From NCBI GenBank assembly GCA_008081075.1, contig VMDB01000044.1, positions 1-35,598 on the forward strand: a stretch of DNA of 35,598 bases, read 5' to 3'. The notes under the pieces are model-generated. The model ran no database searches and was not told the origin of the DNA. It worked only from the letters and a program-made list of their open reading frames with translations. This document shows positions 1 through 8,466 of this stretch, in pieces (position 1 is the first letter of the stretch; each line of letters begins with the position of its first letter). Position numbers and translations under genes: made by a program. This DNA comes from Halieaceae bacterium (GTDB lineage Bacteria > Pseudomonadota > Gammaproteobacteria > Pseudomonadales > Halieaceae).

Positions 1-396
1 TATGAATACGACGAACGATATTTTGTAGACGCGGTAAGAGTGGGCATCTCGACCACCTACTTTCCAGGCGAATCCACCGCCAAATTCGAGGTGAGTAAAG
101 ATTTCCCCTCTCTCCATGCCGACAGTCAGCAAGCACGAGACATCTCGCGCTTTCGTTGGTTTTCTGATGATTGGCTTGCCCTCGACCCGCAGGACAACTC
201 AGTCATCGTTGACATGCGCTATTCGCAGCTACCCAATGCCATTAAGGGTTTGTGGGGTATACGCATCAGGACGGATCAATCACCTGAGACCCATATCGAA
301 TGGGTCACCCAACGCGAGACCAACGCAGCTGAAGTCAACGCCTTGTGGCAACAGATCAAGGGTGTGGGGGCAAAACCACTGCCCGTCGCGGAATGA
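1..396 (+). CDS. Metal-dependent hydrolase, DUF457/YbcI-like, C-terminal part (cut by window start)
   Basis: The frame is open from the first base, so this is the 3' part of a longer gene; only about 131 residues are present, ending at TGA 394-396. The visible tail resembles the cytoplasmic end of membrane-bound metal-dependent hydrolases of the YbcI/DUF457 group, with stretches such as YFVDAVRVGI, RFRWFSDDWLA, VDMRYSQLPN and LWGIRI. The membrane-spanning, metal-binding N-terminal half lies outside the window, so neither activity nor start can be judged. The next gene begins 115 bp downstream on the same strand. The family call rests on recalled similarity of the C-terminal block only. Confidence 0.6.
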   Translation, partial: YEYDERYFVDAVRVGISTTYFPGESTAKFEVSKDFPSLHADSQQARDISRFRWFSDDWLALDPQDNSVIVDMRYSQLPNAIKGLWGIRIRTDQSPETHIEWVTQRETNAAEVNALWQQIKGVGAKPLPVAE

Positions 397-511
397 CGGT
401 GGGCGTTGCGCGCGGTACACACAGACCGCTAGATCATGCTCCCCTCTGACCCCCCAGGACTCTGATACAGTTGAGGGCTCTCAGACGATATTGGAATGAA
501 AGGACTCTCCT

Positions 512-1567
512 ATGCGCGGAAAATTCAACAACATCGTAGAAACAGTGGGCGATACGCCCATCGTCAGAATCAACCAACTCGCGCCCGGCCACGTGACGAT
601 GTGGGCCAAAATCGAAGCATTTAATCCGCTGGGTTCGGTCAAGGACCGACTCGCCATGGGCATCATCGAGGCAGCCGAGCAATCAGGGGAGCTCAAACCC
701 GGCCAGACGGTGATTGAAGCCACGTCGGGTAACACCGGCATTGGCCTGGCTATGGTCTGTGCGGCCAAGGGCTACCCCTTTGTATCGGTAATGGTAGAAA
801 CCTTTTCGGTTGAGCGACGCAAGCTCATGCGCTTTCTGGGCGCCAAGGTGATACTCACACCAAAAGAAGCCAAAGGCATGGGCATGGTCGCCAAAGCGCG
901 CGAGTTGGCAGAGGCGAATGGCTGGTTTATGGCACGCCAATTCGAAAACCCTGCCAATGCCGACGTGCACGAGCGCACCACCGCGCGAGAGATCATGGAT
1001 GCCTTTGAGGGCGAGCGGTTAGATTACTTTGTCTCGGGCTACGGAACGGGTGGCACCATCACCGGCGTTGCGCGGGTGCTCCGGGCCGAACGCCCTGATA
1101 CCAAGATCGTGACCACTGAACCCGACGGCGCAGCACTCCTCTCAGATGGACGCGCGCAGGAGCGCAATGCGGATGGTTCTGCGAGCGGCAGTCACCCCGC
1201 CTGGGCGCCCCATATGATTCAGGGCTGGACCCCCGACTTCATTCCGCTGGTCGCGCAGGAGTCGATCGACAAAGGCTATATCGACGAGGTCATTCCCGTG
1301 TCTGCCGACGTCTCTTTCGCTACGGCTCAGGCGCTGGCACAAAAAGAGGGCATCTTCTGCGGCATTTCCTGTGGCGCCACTTTTGCAGCCGCGCTCAACG
1401 TCGCGGAGCGGGCACCCGAGGGATCAGTCATTCTGTGCACCCTGCCCGACACCGGAGAGCGCTACCTCTCGACGCCACTCTTTGCAGACATTGAAGCCGA
1501 GATGACCGAAGAGGAGTGGGCCATGGCAGCATCAACACCTACAGCCGTACTGGCGCGACCGTCATGA
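512..1567 (+). CDS. cysK: Cysteine synthase A-type PLP enzyme
   Basis: Fold-type II PLP enzyme predicted to make L-cysteine from O-acetylserine and sulfide in the cytoplasm. The PLP lysine is K44 in NPLGSVKDRLA. The phosphate/substrate loop TSGNTG is at 71-76, the PLP-phosphate loop GTGGT at 178-182, and the C-terminal block GISCGATFAAAL replaces the usual GISSGA. At 351 aa it is longer than E. coli CysK (about 320) because of an insert near 210-235 and a C-terminal extension, features I associate with a proteobacterial subgroup annotated cysteine synthase A. AGGA lies 7 bp before ATG 512. Its stop overlaps the start of the next gene (ATGA), so the two are probably translated together. A CysM-like or cystathionine-beta-synthase-like substrate preference cannot be excluded. 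Confidence 0.88.
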   Translation: MRGKFNNIVETVGDTPIVRINQLAPGHVTMWAKIEAFNPLGSVKDRLAMGIIEAAEQSGELKPGQTVIEATSGNTGIGLAMVCAAKGYPFVSVMVETFSVERRKLMRFLGAKVILTPKEAKGMGMVAKARELAEANGWFMARQFENPANADVHERTTAREIMDAFEGERLDYFVSGYGTGGTITGVARVLRAERPDTKIVTTEPDGAALLSDGRAQERNADGSASGSHPAWAPHMIQGWTPDFIPLVAQESIDKGYIDEVIPVSADVSFATAQALAQKEGIFCGISCGATFAAALNVAERAPEGSVILCTLPDTGERYLSTPLFADIEAEMTEEEWAMAASTPTAVLARPS

Positions 1568-1950
1568 ACCCCGAACCTATCCTGCTCGACCCGGATCCGC
1601 TGGCGCCCTATCGGATCTCGCCAGGCTTTAAAGTCAATGGCATGTTGTATCTTTCTGGCCATGCCGCCATCAGTGAGTCCGGCGAACTGGTGGGTGTCGG
1701 CGACTTCGACGCTCAGGCAAAAGCCACGTTTGAATCCCTGCAGCGGACGTTGCAAGCGGGAGATTCAGACCTTTCAAAGGTCATCAAAGTCACCATTTAC
1801 CTTACTGACATGTCGCACTTTGAAAAGATTGTGGCGCTGAGAGGGGAGTGGTTTTCGGAGCCCTACCCGGCCGACACCATTGTCGAGGTCAAGGCGCTGG
1901 CACTGCCCGAACTGATGATCGAGATCGAAGCCATTGCTGTAGAAAGTTGA
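1564..1950 (+). CDS. Rid (YjgF/YER057c/UK114) family protein lacking the catalytic arginine
   Basis: 128-aa protein with the Rid fold: LYLSGHAAI near 28-36, the long helix after FDAQAKATFESLQ, the KVTIYLTDM strand, and the closing IEIEAIAV. RidA deaminates 2-aminoacrylate and related enamines formed by PLP enzymes. The arginine that binds the substrate carboxylate in active RidA (Arg105 of E. coli, in PARSCVEV) aligns with Asp104 here (PADTIVEV). This places the protein with Rid subfamilies that lack the arginine, so RidA activity should not be assumed. ATG 1564 overlaps the cysK stop by 4 bp; a frame-compatible ATG at 1516 would only extend into the cysK coding region. The coupling suggests a role tied to cysteine synthase. 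Confidence 0.88.
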   Translation: MNPEPILLDPDPLAPYRISPGFKVNGMLYLSGHAAISESGELVGVGDFDAQAKATFESLQRTLQAGDSDLSKVIKVTIYLTDMSHFEKIVALRGEWFSEPYPADTIVEVKALALPELMIEIEAIAVES

Positions 1951-2005
1951 TCCGGTATTCGTCATTGGCGTATTCAAAAGCTCTACGGCAAAGGGATTAC
2001 GCACC

Positions 2006-2629
2006 ATGCAACGAACGCGAAAACTTACAATCATTGGCGCTCAGCTTTGGGTGTTTTTATCGACCTTGGTTGCGGGCATGAGCGCGAACGCCATAGAAGA
2101 ACCCGCTTTCGAGGTCCGCCAGCGCTGGGACGAGGAGCAAATTGAAATCCGGGAATACGCGCCACGCGTCATGGCTGTGACCGAGATGGCCGAACGCGAG
2201 AACGACGGTTTCAGGGTGCTTGCTGGCTATATATTCGGTGGCAACGCGCGGGAGCAGGAAATCGCAATGACTGCCCCAGTGCAGCAAACCATGAGCGGCC
2301 CCGCTGAAATGGCGTTCATGATGCCCGCCGAGTACGCTTTTGATGAGTTGCCCGAACCCAACGACGCGCGCGTCGCCTTCAGACAGGCGCCCGCCTATAC
2401 CGCTGCTGTTATTCGCTTTAGCGGTTGGGCTAACACCGAGAAAGCTGACGCAAATTGGCAAAAGCTGAGGAGCTTTCTCATTAGAGAGGGTATCGAGATC
2501 GTAGGGGAACCCACATTGAACCAATACAATCCGCCGTGGACATTGGGTTTTCTCCGCCGCAATGAAATTATTGTTCCGGTGAAGCGCGATCGATCGGAAG
2601 AGGAGAGCTCGGCAGCCGAGCTCTCCTAG
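2006..2629 (+). CDS. Exported SOUL heme-binding family protein
   Basis: 207 aa. The N-terminus has a basic start, a hydrophobic stretch at about 8-24 and a likely cleavage site after ANA (residue 29), so export to the periplasm is predicted. The rest matches the SOUL/HBP family: EIREYAPRVMAVTEM near 45-60, then GYIFGGNAREQEIAMTAPV with the conserved MTAPV turn, a QYNPPWTLGFLRRNE block near 170-188, and a final VPV strand. Family members bind heme or other tetrapyrroles; the substrate here is unknown. It follows the Rid gene by 55 bp. The last codons form one arm of a perfect hairpin that includes the first base of the stop codon. Confidence 0.85.
   Translation: MQRTRKLTIIGAQLWVFLSTLVAGMSANAIEEPAFEVRQRWDEEQIEIREYAPRVMAVTEMAERENDGFRVLAGYIFGGNAREQEIAMTAPVQQTMSGPAEMAFMMPAEYAFDELPEPNDARVAFRQAPAYTAAVIRFSGWANTEKADANWQKLRSFLIREGIEIVGEPTLNQYNPPWTLGFLRRNEIIVPVKRDRSEEESSAAELS
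2601..2627. terminator. Perfect 12-bp stem, 3-nt loop hairpin between convergent genes
   Basis: AGGAGAGCTCGG (2601-2612) pairs fully with CCGAGCTCTCCT (2616-2627) across a CAG loop. It lies in the last codons of the SOUL gene, ends in its stop codon, and sits 11 bp from the stop of the convergent gene. Neither side carries a T-tract, so this is not a classic intrinsic terminator. It may act in both directions, or as a 3' stabilising hairpin. Confidence 0.6.
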
Positions 2630-2638
2630 ACCACGGCA

Positions 2639-3340
2639 TCAGTCCGCCGCGAACACCTGCTTACAATCCTCAAAGGTATCCAGCTCGACTGACTCTATAA
2701 ACGATTGCATTTCCCCCATCACTGCGCGGTCGTGCTGACCGCTCAAGACATATTGCGCCAGCGCGCCACCAATCTCTGGCTCTACGGCAAAGATGCGAAT
2801 ATCAATGAGGCCCGCTTTGGTTTTTCCTGCACCCATGGGCATGAAAATGCCAATTTCCACAGGATGCCCGGCATCTTGCATGGACTTCTCTAGCGCGGTA
2901 GCCGCCTTAATAAAGCCGGGCACGTCATTGATCACCATTTGAAAACGCCGCTCCCAGCCCGAGGGCTTGGTGAAAGGCTTTAAGATCGCATAGAACTCCG
3001 AGGAGACATTCTCCCGCAAAGCATCCAACTCAGGATTAGCTGGAGCTTGCGAGTACATTCGAGCCGCTTTGAACGCCGCAGCCGCGTTGGGGAAAATAGT
3101 CCAGGCGAAAGCCTGATTCGGGTAGCGGTGTCCGCTGACGGTGAGGCAGGTCCCTCCCATCTGTGCCCCCAGTGAGGACATAATTTGAGGGTTATCCGCC
3201 AGATACTGGGTGTAACCCTGTGGATCCATTGTTTTGACATTGATCACTGAAACGACGGGCACATCCTGCGATAAGGCAGTCGCTGCGCTAACCGCCGCTA
3301 TCATGCCCACAGTGGCTTTAAAAATAGCTTTCATTCTCAT
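2639..3340 (-). CDS. Unrecognised exported protein (two similar-looking halves)
   Basis: 233 aa with a Sec signal peptide: MRMKAIFK, a hydrophobic core at about 9-22, and a probable cleavage near ALSQD. I do not recognise the family with confidence. The mature part looks like two alpha/beta halves of about 100 residues, one starting at VPVVSVINVKTMDP and one at RRFQMVINDVPGF. Each begins with a beta strand followed by a helix, reminiscent of tandem ferredoxin-like (dimeric alpha/beta barrel) domains. Cysteines occur in GGTCLTV and FEDCKQ and could form a periplasmic disulfide. A second ATG six bases downstream (3334) has better spacing from the AGGGG ribosome binding site. It diverges from the P450 gene and converges with the SOUL gene. 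Confidence 0.75.
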   Translation of the reverse strand: MRMKAIFKATVGMIAAVSAATALSQDVPVVSVINVKTMDPQGYTQYLADNPQIMSSLGAQMGGTCLTVSGHRYPNQAFAWTIFPNAAAAFKAARMYSQAPANPELDALRENVSSEFYAILKPFTKPSGWERRFQMVINDVPGFIKAATALEKSMQDAGHPVEIGIFMPMGAGKTKAGLIDIRIFAVEPEIGGALAQYVLSGQHDRAVMGEMQSFIESVELDTFEDCKQVFAAD

Positions 3341-3455
3341 TTTTCCCCTTTTTTAACGACTGATTTTTTTCAAAACATCTACGGCGCGGCATTGGCCTCT
3401 GACCAAACAGCAACGCTCACCTACACACTCGCAGATTTAGTGTCCATTTTCTATT

Positions 3456-3461
3456 TATACT
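3456..3461 (+). promoter_or_regulatory. Candidate -10 element upstream of the P450 gene
   Basis: TATACT lies in an AT-rich patch of the divergent intergenic region, 35 bp before ATG 3497. No good -35 hexamer is seen 17 bp upstream, so this is a weak call. It would fit the P450 starting at 3497 rather than at the upstream in-frame ATG 3392. Confidence 0.3.
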
Positions 3462-3496
3462 GGTGCTCATTCCGCTGCTCATTAAAGAAAACCACC

Positions 3497-4756
3497 ATGA
3501 CTGAAGACCCCGCACCAGAAATCGATTTATTGGACACCGCCCACATAGAGTGCCCGTACAAAATTTACGAGCACCTTCACAAGCAGGGCGGGATTGGTGT
3601 CGACCCGAACATCGGCACAGTGGTGGCGGGATACGACGTGCTGGCAGCGGTTGCAAAAAATACCCAGGTCTACTCATCGAGCATCACCGAAGATGGGCGC
3701 GGGCCACGGCACATGGGCATCAATCCAGAGCCGGTGCAAGACGACGTCGAGGAGATCCTTTCCACGGCTCACCCTATCGTCAATGCGCTTTTTACCGCCG
3801 ACCCCCCAGAGCACACGCGTCATCGCAAATTGATCAGTAAAGCACTGAGTCCGCGCAGCGTCCGCGCGCTGGAGCCACAAATTCGCGAGATTACAACGAC
3901 GCTCATCGACGCATTCATTGGCCGAGGTAGTGTCGATTTCATTCCGGAATTTGCGGTGCCGCTGCCGGTTACTGTTATCGCCGACATTCTCGGTGTTGAC
4001 CGGAAAGACATCTGGACGTTTAAAGAATGGGGCGACCTGATGATATCGGGCAACATCGACATGCTCAGTCACGAGCGGCGCCGCGAAGTAGCCCACGCCG
4101 TGGTGGAACTCCATGAGTATTTTGTTCCGAGAATTGAGGAACGTCGGCGCAAGCCCACCGACGACCTGCTCAGCATCATGGTGAATACGGAAGTCGACGG
4201 AGAACCCCCTCTTACAACCGAGGAACTCCTACCAATCATCGATCAAATTTTACTGGCGGGTCATGAAACGACGACCAACCTGATTGGCAATGCGATGTTA
4301 GTGCTTCTGAATGACCACGCGCTGATGGCGCGATTACGCGCCAATCCTGCTGATATTCCCGCGATGGTCGAAGAGGCGCTTCGCTGGGATCCGCCGATTC
4401 AGTGTACCTACCGACGTACGACGCGGGACGACGACCTCGAGGGTGTGCCCGTAGAGCGGGGCAGTATGGTGATCCCCATGTGGGCAGGCGCCAACTGGGA
4501 TCCAGCGGTATTCCCCAACCCAGAGCGATTCGACATCGATCGTCCCATGACCAAACCCCATATGGGATTTGGCTTTGGCCCGCATTTTTGTGCGGGGGCC
4601 GAGCTGGCACGCATCGAGGCGCGGGTGGCCTTTGAGGAACTATTCACTCGTCTTGGCAATATCACACTCGACGAGGCATCCAGTGATCTCACCCACCTAC
4701 CCAGCTTCGCCTCTCACGGGTACCGAAAAATTGGGCTTCGATTTGAAGCCCTGTGA
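3497..4756 (+). CDS. Cytochrome P450 (soluble bacterial class)
   Basis: 419 aa from ATG 3497. The I-helix oxygen-activation motif is LAGHETTTN (A253-T258 region), the K-helix ExxR is EALR at 293-296, and the heme loop FGFGPHFCAGAELAR carries the axial cysteine at about 365. An HTRHRKLISKALSP block near 105-118 is typical of bacterial P450s. No membrane anchor is present from this start. The frame stays open to ATG 3392, but that would add 35 residues containing a poorly fitting hydrophobic, cysteine-rich stretch, and 419 aa is the normal family length. No ferredoxin or reductase gene lies beside it, so redox partners must come from elsewhere and the substrate is unknown. The last codons overlap the terminator of the convergent phosphate operon. 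Confidence 0.93.
   Translation: MTEDPAPEIDLLDTAHIECPYKIYEHLHKQGGIGVDPNIGTVVAGYDVLAAVAKNTQVYSSSITEDGRGPRHMGINPEPVQDDVEEILSTAHPIVNALFTADPPEHTRHRKLISKALSPRSVRALEPQIREITTTLIDAFIGRGSVDFIPEFAVPLPVTVIADILGVDRKDIWTFKEWGDLMISGNIDMLSHERRREVAHAVVELHEYFVPRIEERRRKPTDDLLSIMVNTEVDGEPPLTTEELLPIIDQILLAGHETTTNLIGNAMLVLLNDHALMARLRANPADIPAMVEEALRWDPPIQCTYRRTTRDDDLEGVPVERGSMVIPMWAGANWDPAVFPNPERFDIDRPMTKPHMGFGFGPHFCAGAELARIEARVAFEELFTRLGNITLDEASSDLTHLPSFASHGYRKIGLRFEAL
4726..4751 (-). terminator. Intrinsic terminator of the Pit/DUF47 operon, inside the P450 3' end
   Basis: Read on the minus strand, GGGCTTC, loop AAATC, GAAGCCC is followed by AATTTTT (hairpin 4733-4751, T-tract 4726-4730). The stem begins 14 bp after the DUF47 stop. 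The same bases encode the last residues of the convergent P450 and come before its stop codon. Confidence 0.75.
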
Positions 4757-4764
4757 CCCAGCCA

Positions 4765-5445
4765 TTAGCTGGCCGCGATGATCTGCGCCCGGTGTGACAC
4801 TTTCTCAGCGTGATCTGCAATCTCACCAATATTCGACAGTAGCTCGTACAGGAAAATGGCATCGATCGGGGAAATCTCCTCCTCGTGTTTGCGCAATTTC
4901 GCCCTCAGCTTGGACTGCAGCTCGTCGGAGCGACGCTCAATCTTCTCAACCAGCATGCACTTGGTCACAATCGCTTTGGCCTGACGCGCCCCAAAAGCGG
5001 TTCTGGACAACTCGCGCGTCGCAGAAACGACCTCTACCGCCTTTTCGGCCGCCTCAGTGACGGTCGCAATAAACTTAAAGAGTGATTTCTCTAATTTCTC
5101 TGGAAAGGCCAGCTCCCGACCCAAAGACAAACCCGCAATATCCTTGGTCTCATTGGCCATTTTATCTTGCATGCGAACGAGCTCGAGAAGATCGGGCCGC
5201 GATACCGACATCCACAGCCCTCTGGGTAGATTGCGGCGCACGTCCATTTTAATTTCATCTGCAATACCCTCGAGACGGGCTATCTCGAGCTGCAGCTTCT
5301 CTGCTTTTCCCCAATGACCCCCTTGAGCCGCCTCGAAGTACGGGCCAAGTCGCATGACGCAATCCAGACAAGCGGCGGCGTGCCGCTCCATGATCGCTAG
5401 CGGCGAACTACTGAGCACCTCAGATAAAGCGGGTTTAACTGCCAT
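4765..5445 (-). CDS. DUF47 / PhoU-like Pit accessory protein (TIGR00153 type)
   Basis: 226 aa, nearly all helical and rich in charged residues, with no signal peptide. It matches the DUF47 family of PhoU-like proteins: an N-terminal SSPLAIMERHAAACLDCV block, a GIADEIKMDVRRNLPRG segment near 75-91 with conserved acidic and Arg residues, and a C-terminal IGEIADHAEKVSHRA helix typical of PhoU-like metal-binding helices. These proteins are usually encoded directly after Pit-type phosphate permeases and are thought to regulate them. Here it lies 85 bp downstream of the Pit gene on the same strand. A ribosome binding site AAAGGAAAT sits before ATG 5445. Confidence 0.9.
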   Translation of the reverse strand: MAVKPALSEVLSSSPLAIMERHAAACLDCVMRLGPYFEAAQGGHWGKAEKLQLEIARLEGIADEIKMDVRRNLPRGLWMSVSRPDLLELVRMQDKMANETKDIAGLSLGRELAFPEKLEKSLFKFIATVTEAAEKAVEVVSATRELSRTAFGARQAKAIVTKCMLVEKIERRSDELQSKLRAKLRKHEEEISPIDAIFLYELLSNIGEIADHAEKVSHRAQIIAAS

Positions 5446-5530
5446 TGCTTATTTCCTTTCAGCTGTTAGTTGAAAACCGGATGTCGATCGATTAGCGATC
5501 ACCCCATTATCCGGCATGACTCACCCGCTG

Positions 5531-6805
5531 TTAGCCAAATATGGCCGACAGCACATAGAAAAATATCACCGCTAACCCTGCGCCGGCGGGGAGTGTCACA
5601 ACCCATGAGGTAATGATCGCACCCACCGTTGGCAAATGCAGGGCTTCAACACCGCGAGCCAGACCGACTCCCAGCACGGCGCCCACCAGCGTATGGGTTG
5701 TCGATATCGGCAATCCAGTTGCCGATGCCAACACGACGGTAGAAGCCGCCGCCAGTTCTGCAGCAAATCCGCGACTTGGCGTCAGCTCAGTGATTTTTCT
5801 ACCAATAGTTTGAATCACCCGCCACCCGTAGGTCGCCAACCCGACAACAATACCGGCAGCACCAATGCCCAACACCCACCAGGGCATGACCGACTTCGCA
5901 CCAATCACCCCGCCCGACTGCACCGTGCTGACCACGGCTGCCAGGGGGCCCACAGCATTGGCCACGTCGTTTGACCCGTGGGCAAAGGCCATGCCACAGG
6001 CTGTAAAAATCATCAGAATGCCGAAAACTTTCTCAACGTTGTCGACACTGTTGATATCGCCATCAACTTTAATACGCCGCAATGCGATGGAGCCGATAAA
6101 CGCGACGACCAGGCCAACGGCCGCCGACAACACCATCGCGTTGGTGAACTTGGAACCCATGCCGAGATCGAAATCCACACCGATGTGCTTGAGACCTTTC
6201 AGCAGCGTGACCATGCTGATCATGAAGCCCACCATCCACATGTAGAGGGGAACATACTGCCGGGCGCGATCAAATGTATTTTCGTGGTCAAGAATGAGGC
6301 GCTTCACAGAGATAAAGAGCGCAAAAGACATCGACCCCGCCAGCAACGGCGATACGACCCAACTCGCAGCGATAGTGCCAACCTTTCCCCAAGCAACCGC
6401 TTCGACAGAAATACCCACTGCCGCGAACCCGACAATGGCACCGACAATGGAGTGGGTCGTCGATACCGGCCATCCCCGCATACTCGCAATCAGAAGCCAG
6501 GTGGCGGCCGCGAGCAACGCAGACAGCATGCCGAACACCAATAGCTCGGGAGAGTTCGCCAACACCGCGGGATCGATAATGCCCTTGCGGATAGTCGAAG
6601 TCACCTCGCCACCCGCCAGATAAGCGCCTGCGAATTCAAATATCGCCGCGACCAGAATCGCTTGTTTCAGAGTCAGGGCTCTGGAACCCACCGAGGTTCC
6701 CATCGCGTTAGCGACATCGTTTGCGCCAATGCCCCAAGCCATAAAGAGACCAAAAACACAGGCAAGGGCGAGCAAAATAAAGCCGTGTGACGCTAGAATT
6801 TCCAT
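5531..6805 (-). CDS. pit: Pit-family inorganic phosphate transporter
   Basis: 424-aa inner-membrane protein with about 10-11 hydrophobic segments and the internal duplication of the PiT family. The first copy of the signature is GANDVANAMG (27-36) and the second is AHGSNDVANAVG at about 287-298. The paired motifs GWPVSTTHSIVGAIVG and GLPISTTHTLVGAVLG are also present. Family members carry phosphate, often as a metal-phosphate complex, driven by protons or sodium. It is transcribed with the DUF47 gene and lies 118 bp downstream of the porin on the same strand. Upstream I see only isolated PhoB-like half-sites (for example CTGTCAG), not a phased box, so low-affinity constitutive expression or read-through from the porin promoter are both possible. 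Confidence 0.92.
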   Translation of the reverse strand: MEILASHGFILLALACVFGLFMAWGIGANDVANAMGTSVGSRALTLKQAILVAAIFEFAGAYLAGGEVTSTIRKGIIDPAVLANSPELLVFGMLSALLAAATWLLIASMRGWPVSTTHSIVGAIVGFAAVGISVEAVAWGKVGTIAASWVVSPLLAGSMSFALFISVKRLILDHENTFDRARQYVPLYMWMVGFMISMVTLLKGLKHIGVDFDLGMGSKFTNAMVLSAAVGLVVAFIGSIALRRIKVDGDINSVDNVEKVFGILMIFTACGMAFAHGSNDVANAVGPLAAVVSTVQSGGVIGAKSVMPWWVLGIGAAGIVVGLATYGWRVIQTIGRKITELTPSRGFAAELAAASTVVLASATGLPISTTHTLVGAVLGVGLARGVEALHLPTVGAIITSWVVTLPAGAGLAVIFFYVLSAIFG

Positions 6806-6923
6806 GGGAGAAGCCCTCTGTTACCGTTTTTCCAACTTACCGGATAATTGTGACAATCATATGAATAGCGCGCAGTCGACGGATTCACAGGACAAACTGA
6901 CAGCCCCGCTCTCGGGTCCAGCG

Positions 6924-8417
6924 TCAAAATGACACGTCCCACTGAATTCTGAAGCGATTGTCAGAGTAGTTCGATCCCAACAACGCGTCGTCCAACGTCA
7001 GGTGCGAAAAATCCACCGTGATCTTGTTGCTGTGCCCCGAAAAGAACCAGTTGGCGCCCAGCGTGAATTCCTCTCGCTCGTTGTAGAGTGAGCGCTCCGA
7101 CTTGTTGGGTTCGCTGACGTAGGCGTAACGCGCTGCGAGCTCCAAGGGCGCCGGGAATCCTTTGATCAAGTTGTGGAAGAAATAACCTGACTGCACATAA
7201 AAACCGGTCAGATCACTCTCAGTGCCCATGACGCGATCTGTTACAAACTTGCGATGCCATTCCTGCTGTATCGAGAGGCCGCGGTACTTAAACGCAAACT
7301 CTTGTACCGCTTGTTCGATCTTGAACTGATCTTCAGCGGCAAAAATGGGCTTGGTAAAGCCGTCTAAGTTACCGCAACCTGAAGAGGACCATCTGGTACA
7401 GGGACCTGTGTTAGTAAAGCCCGCAATTGCAAACGAACCCGTGGGCTTGTCCGTGTACTCGACATCGGTTTGCTTCCATGCAAGGTCTCGACCCAGAAAA
7501 TTCCATTGCAGGCGCCCCATGTAAAGGTGATCTGTGGAGTTGTTTTTCACGCCACGACCCTCGCCGTTAAAAATGCCCGCGTAGTAGCGCATGTCGGCCA
7601 TGGTGCCCTCAAACAGCCTTCCCCTGAGCTGAACCCCCACCTGTCTGTCTACTGTAAAAATGCGGTTCACAATCGAACGTTCCACAAACTGCTGCCGGCC
7701 TGACGAGTCCACACGCTCGCGGTTCAAGTCCACCTTCCATTGCCCCATGCGAATGCCACCCCAGTCCCACTTGGCGAGATCAACTCGCCAATCGATCACT
7801 CTGGCACCAGATGAAACTGCATCGGCATCAACATCACGTGCCGGCTGAAGGTCCACCTCAAAGTAGTATTTGATCCAGGGTTGAAAGCCATGCCCGCCAA
7901 TCTTCATCCGCAGCCGACGTTGCTCAAAGCTGGAACCACTGGAGTCCTCATAATTTGCCATTTGCCGGGGATCAGACCCGTAGGGATTGCTATAACGCAT
8001 CTGCGCTCGCCACTGGAGGTTGGTCTGCCAGTTGCCATCTCTTGTTTCGAATCGAAACCCCTTCGAACCGTAACTGGCCACTATCGGCGACTCAGCGACG
8101 ACGGCGCTAGCAACCGCTTCATCTATGGCGCGCTGAACGTTTTCATCGAGCGCGACCGAAGACGAGAGTTCCTCCTCCCGCACTGTCACGGTCGACGACG
8201 CGTCCGGGGTAGGCGCTAAGGTGACACTCGAGAGTACCTCCGCGGTGGTCACTTCTTCCTGCTGCACAAGCTGTTCATACTGCGCCTCAGTAATCAGTCC
8301 GTTCCCGTAGAGAATATCCAGTAGCGCCTTGTCGGTCGCCAAGGCGGTGGTGGCTACCGCACTACAGATCGCTCCTAGTGGTAGCGAGTAACGCAAACGT
8401 GAGACCAAGTGACGCAT
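6924..8417 (-). CDS. Phosphate-selective porin, OprP/OprO family
   Basis: 497 aa from ATG 8417, with a signal peptide ending near TTALA (about residue 29). After it comes the short helical segment DKALLDILYGNGLITEAQY common in OprP/OprO-type porins. A long beta-barrel region follows, rich in aromatic alternating strands such as FRFETRDGNWQTNLQWRAQMRY. It ends in FRIQWDVSF, with the C-terminal phenylalanine expected for outer-membrane insertion. The family forms trimeric channels selective for phosphate, polyphosphate or related anions. The upstream in-frame extension to 8642 is rejected because it runs through the PhoB array and -10. GGAG lies 8 bp before ATG 8417. The PhoB sites and the neighbouring Pit gene make phosphate the likely substrate. 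Confidence 0.9.
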   Translation of the reverse strand: MRHLVSRLRYSLPLGAICSAVATTALATDKALLDILYGNGLITEAQYEQLVQQEEVTTAEVLSSVTLAPTPDASSTVTVREEELSSSVALDENVQRAIDEAVASAVVAESPIVASYGSKGFRFETRDGNWQTNLQWRAQMRYSNPYGSDPRQMANYEDSSGSSFEQRRLRMKIGGHGFQPWIKYYFEVDLQPARDVDADAVSSGARVIDWRVDLAKWDWGGIRMGQWKVDLNRERVDSSGRQQFVERSIVNRIFTVDRQVGVQLRGRLFEGTMADMRYYAGIFNGEGRGVKNNSTDHLYMGRLQWNFLGRDLAWKQTDVEYTDKPTGSFAIAGFTNTGPCTRWSSSGCGNLDGFTKPIFAAEDQFKIEQAVQEFAFKYRGLSIQQEWHRKFVTDRVMGTESDLTGFYVQSGYFFHNLIKGFPAPLELAARYAYVSEPNKSERSLYNEREEFTLGANWFFSGHSNKITVDFSHLTLDDALLGSNYSDNRFRIQWDVSF

Positions 8418-8466
8418 GGTGACAACTCCGATTGATTTCTGGACGACACATTTCAATGCGGTGATG

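Noticed and set aside
6840-6923. PhoB-like half-sites upstream of pit (CTGTCAG, TTGTCAC)
   Set aside because: They are isolated, with no second half-site 11 bp away.
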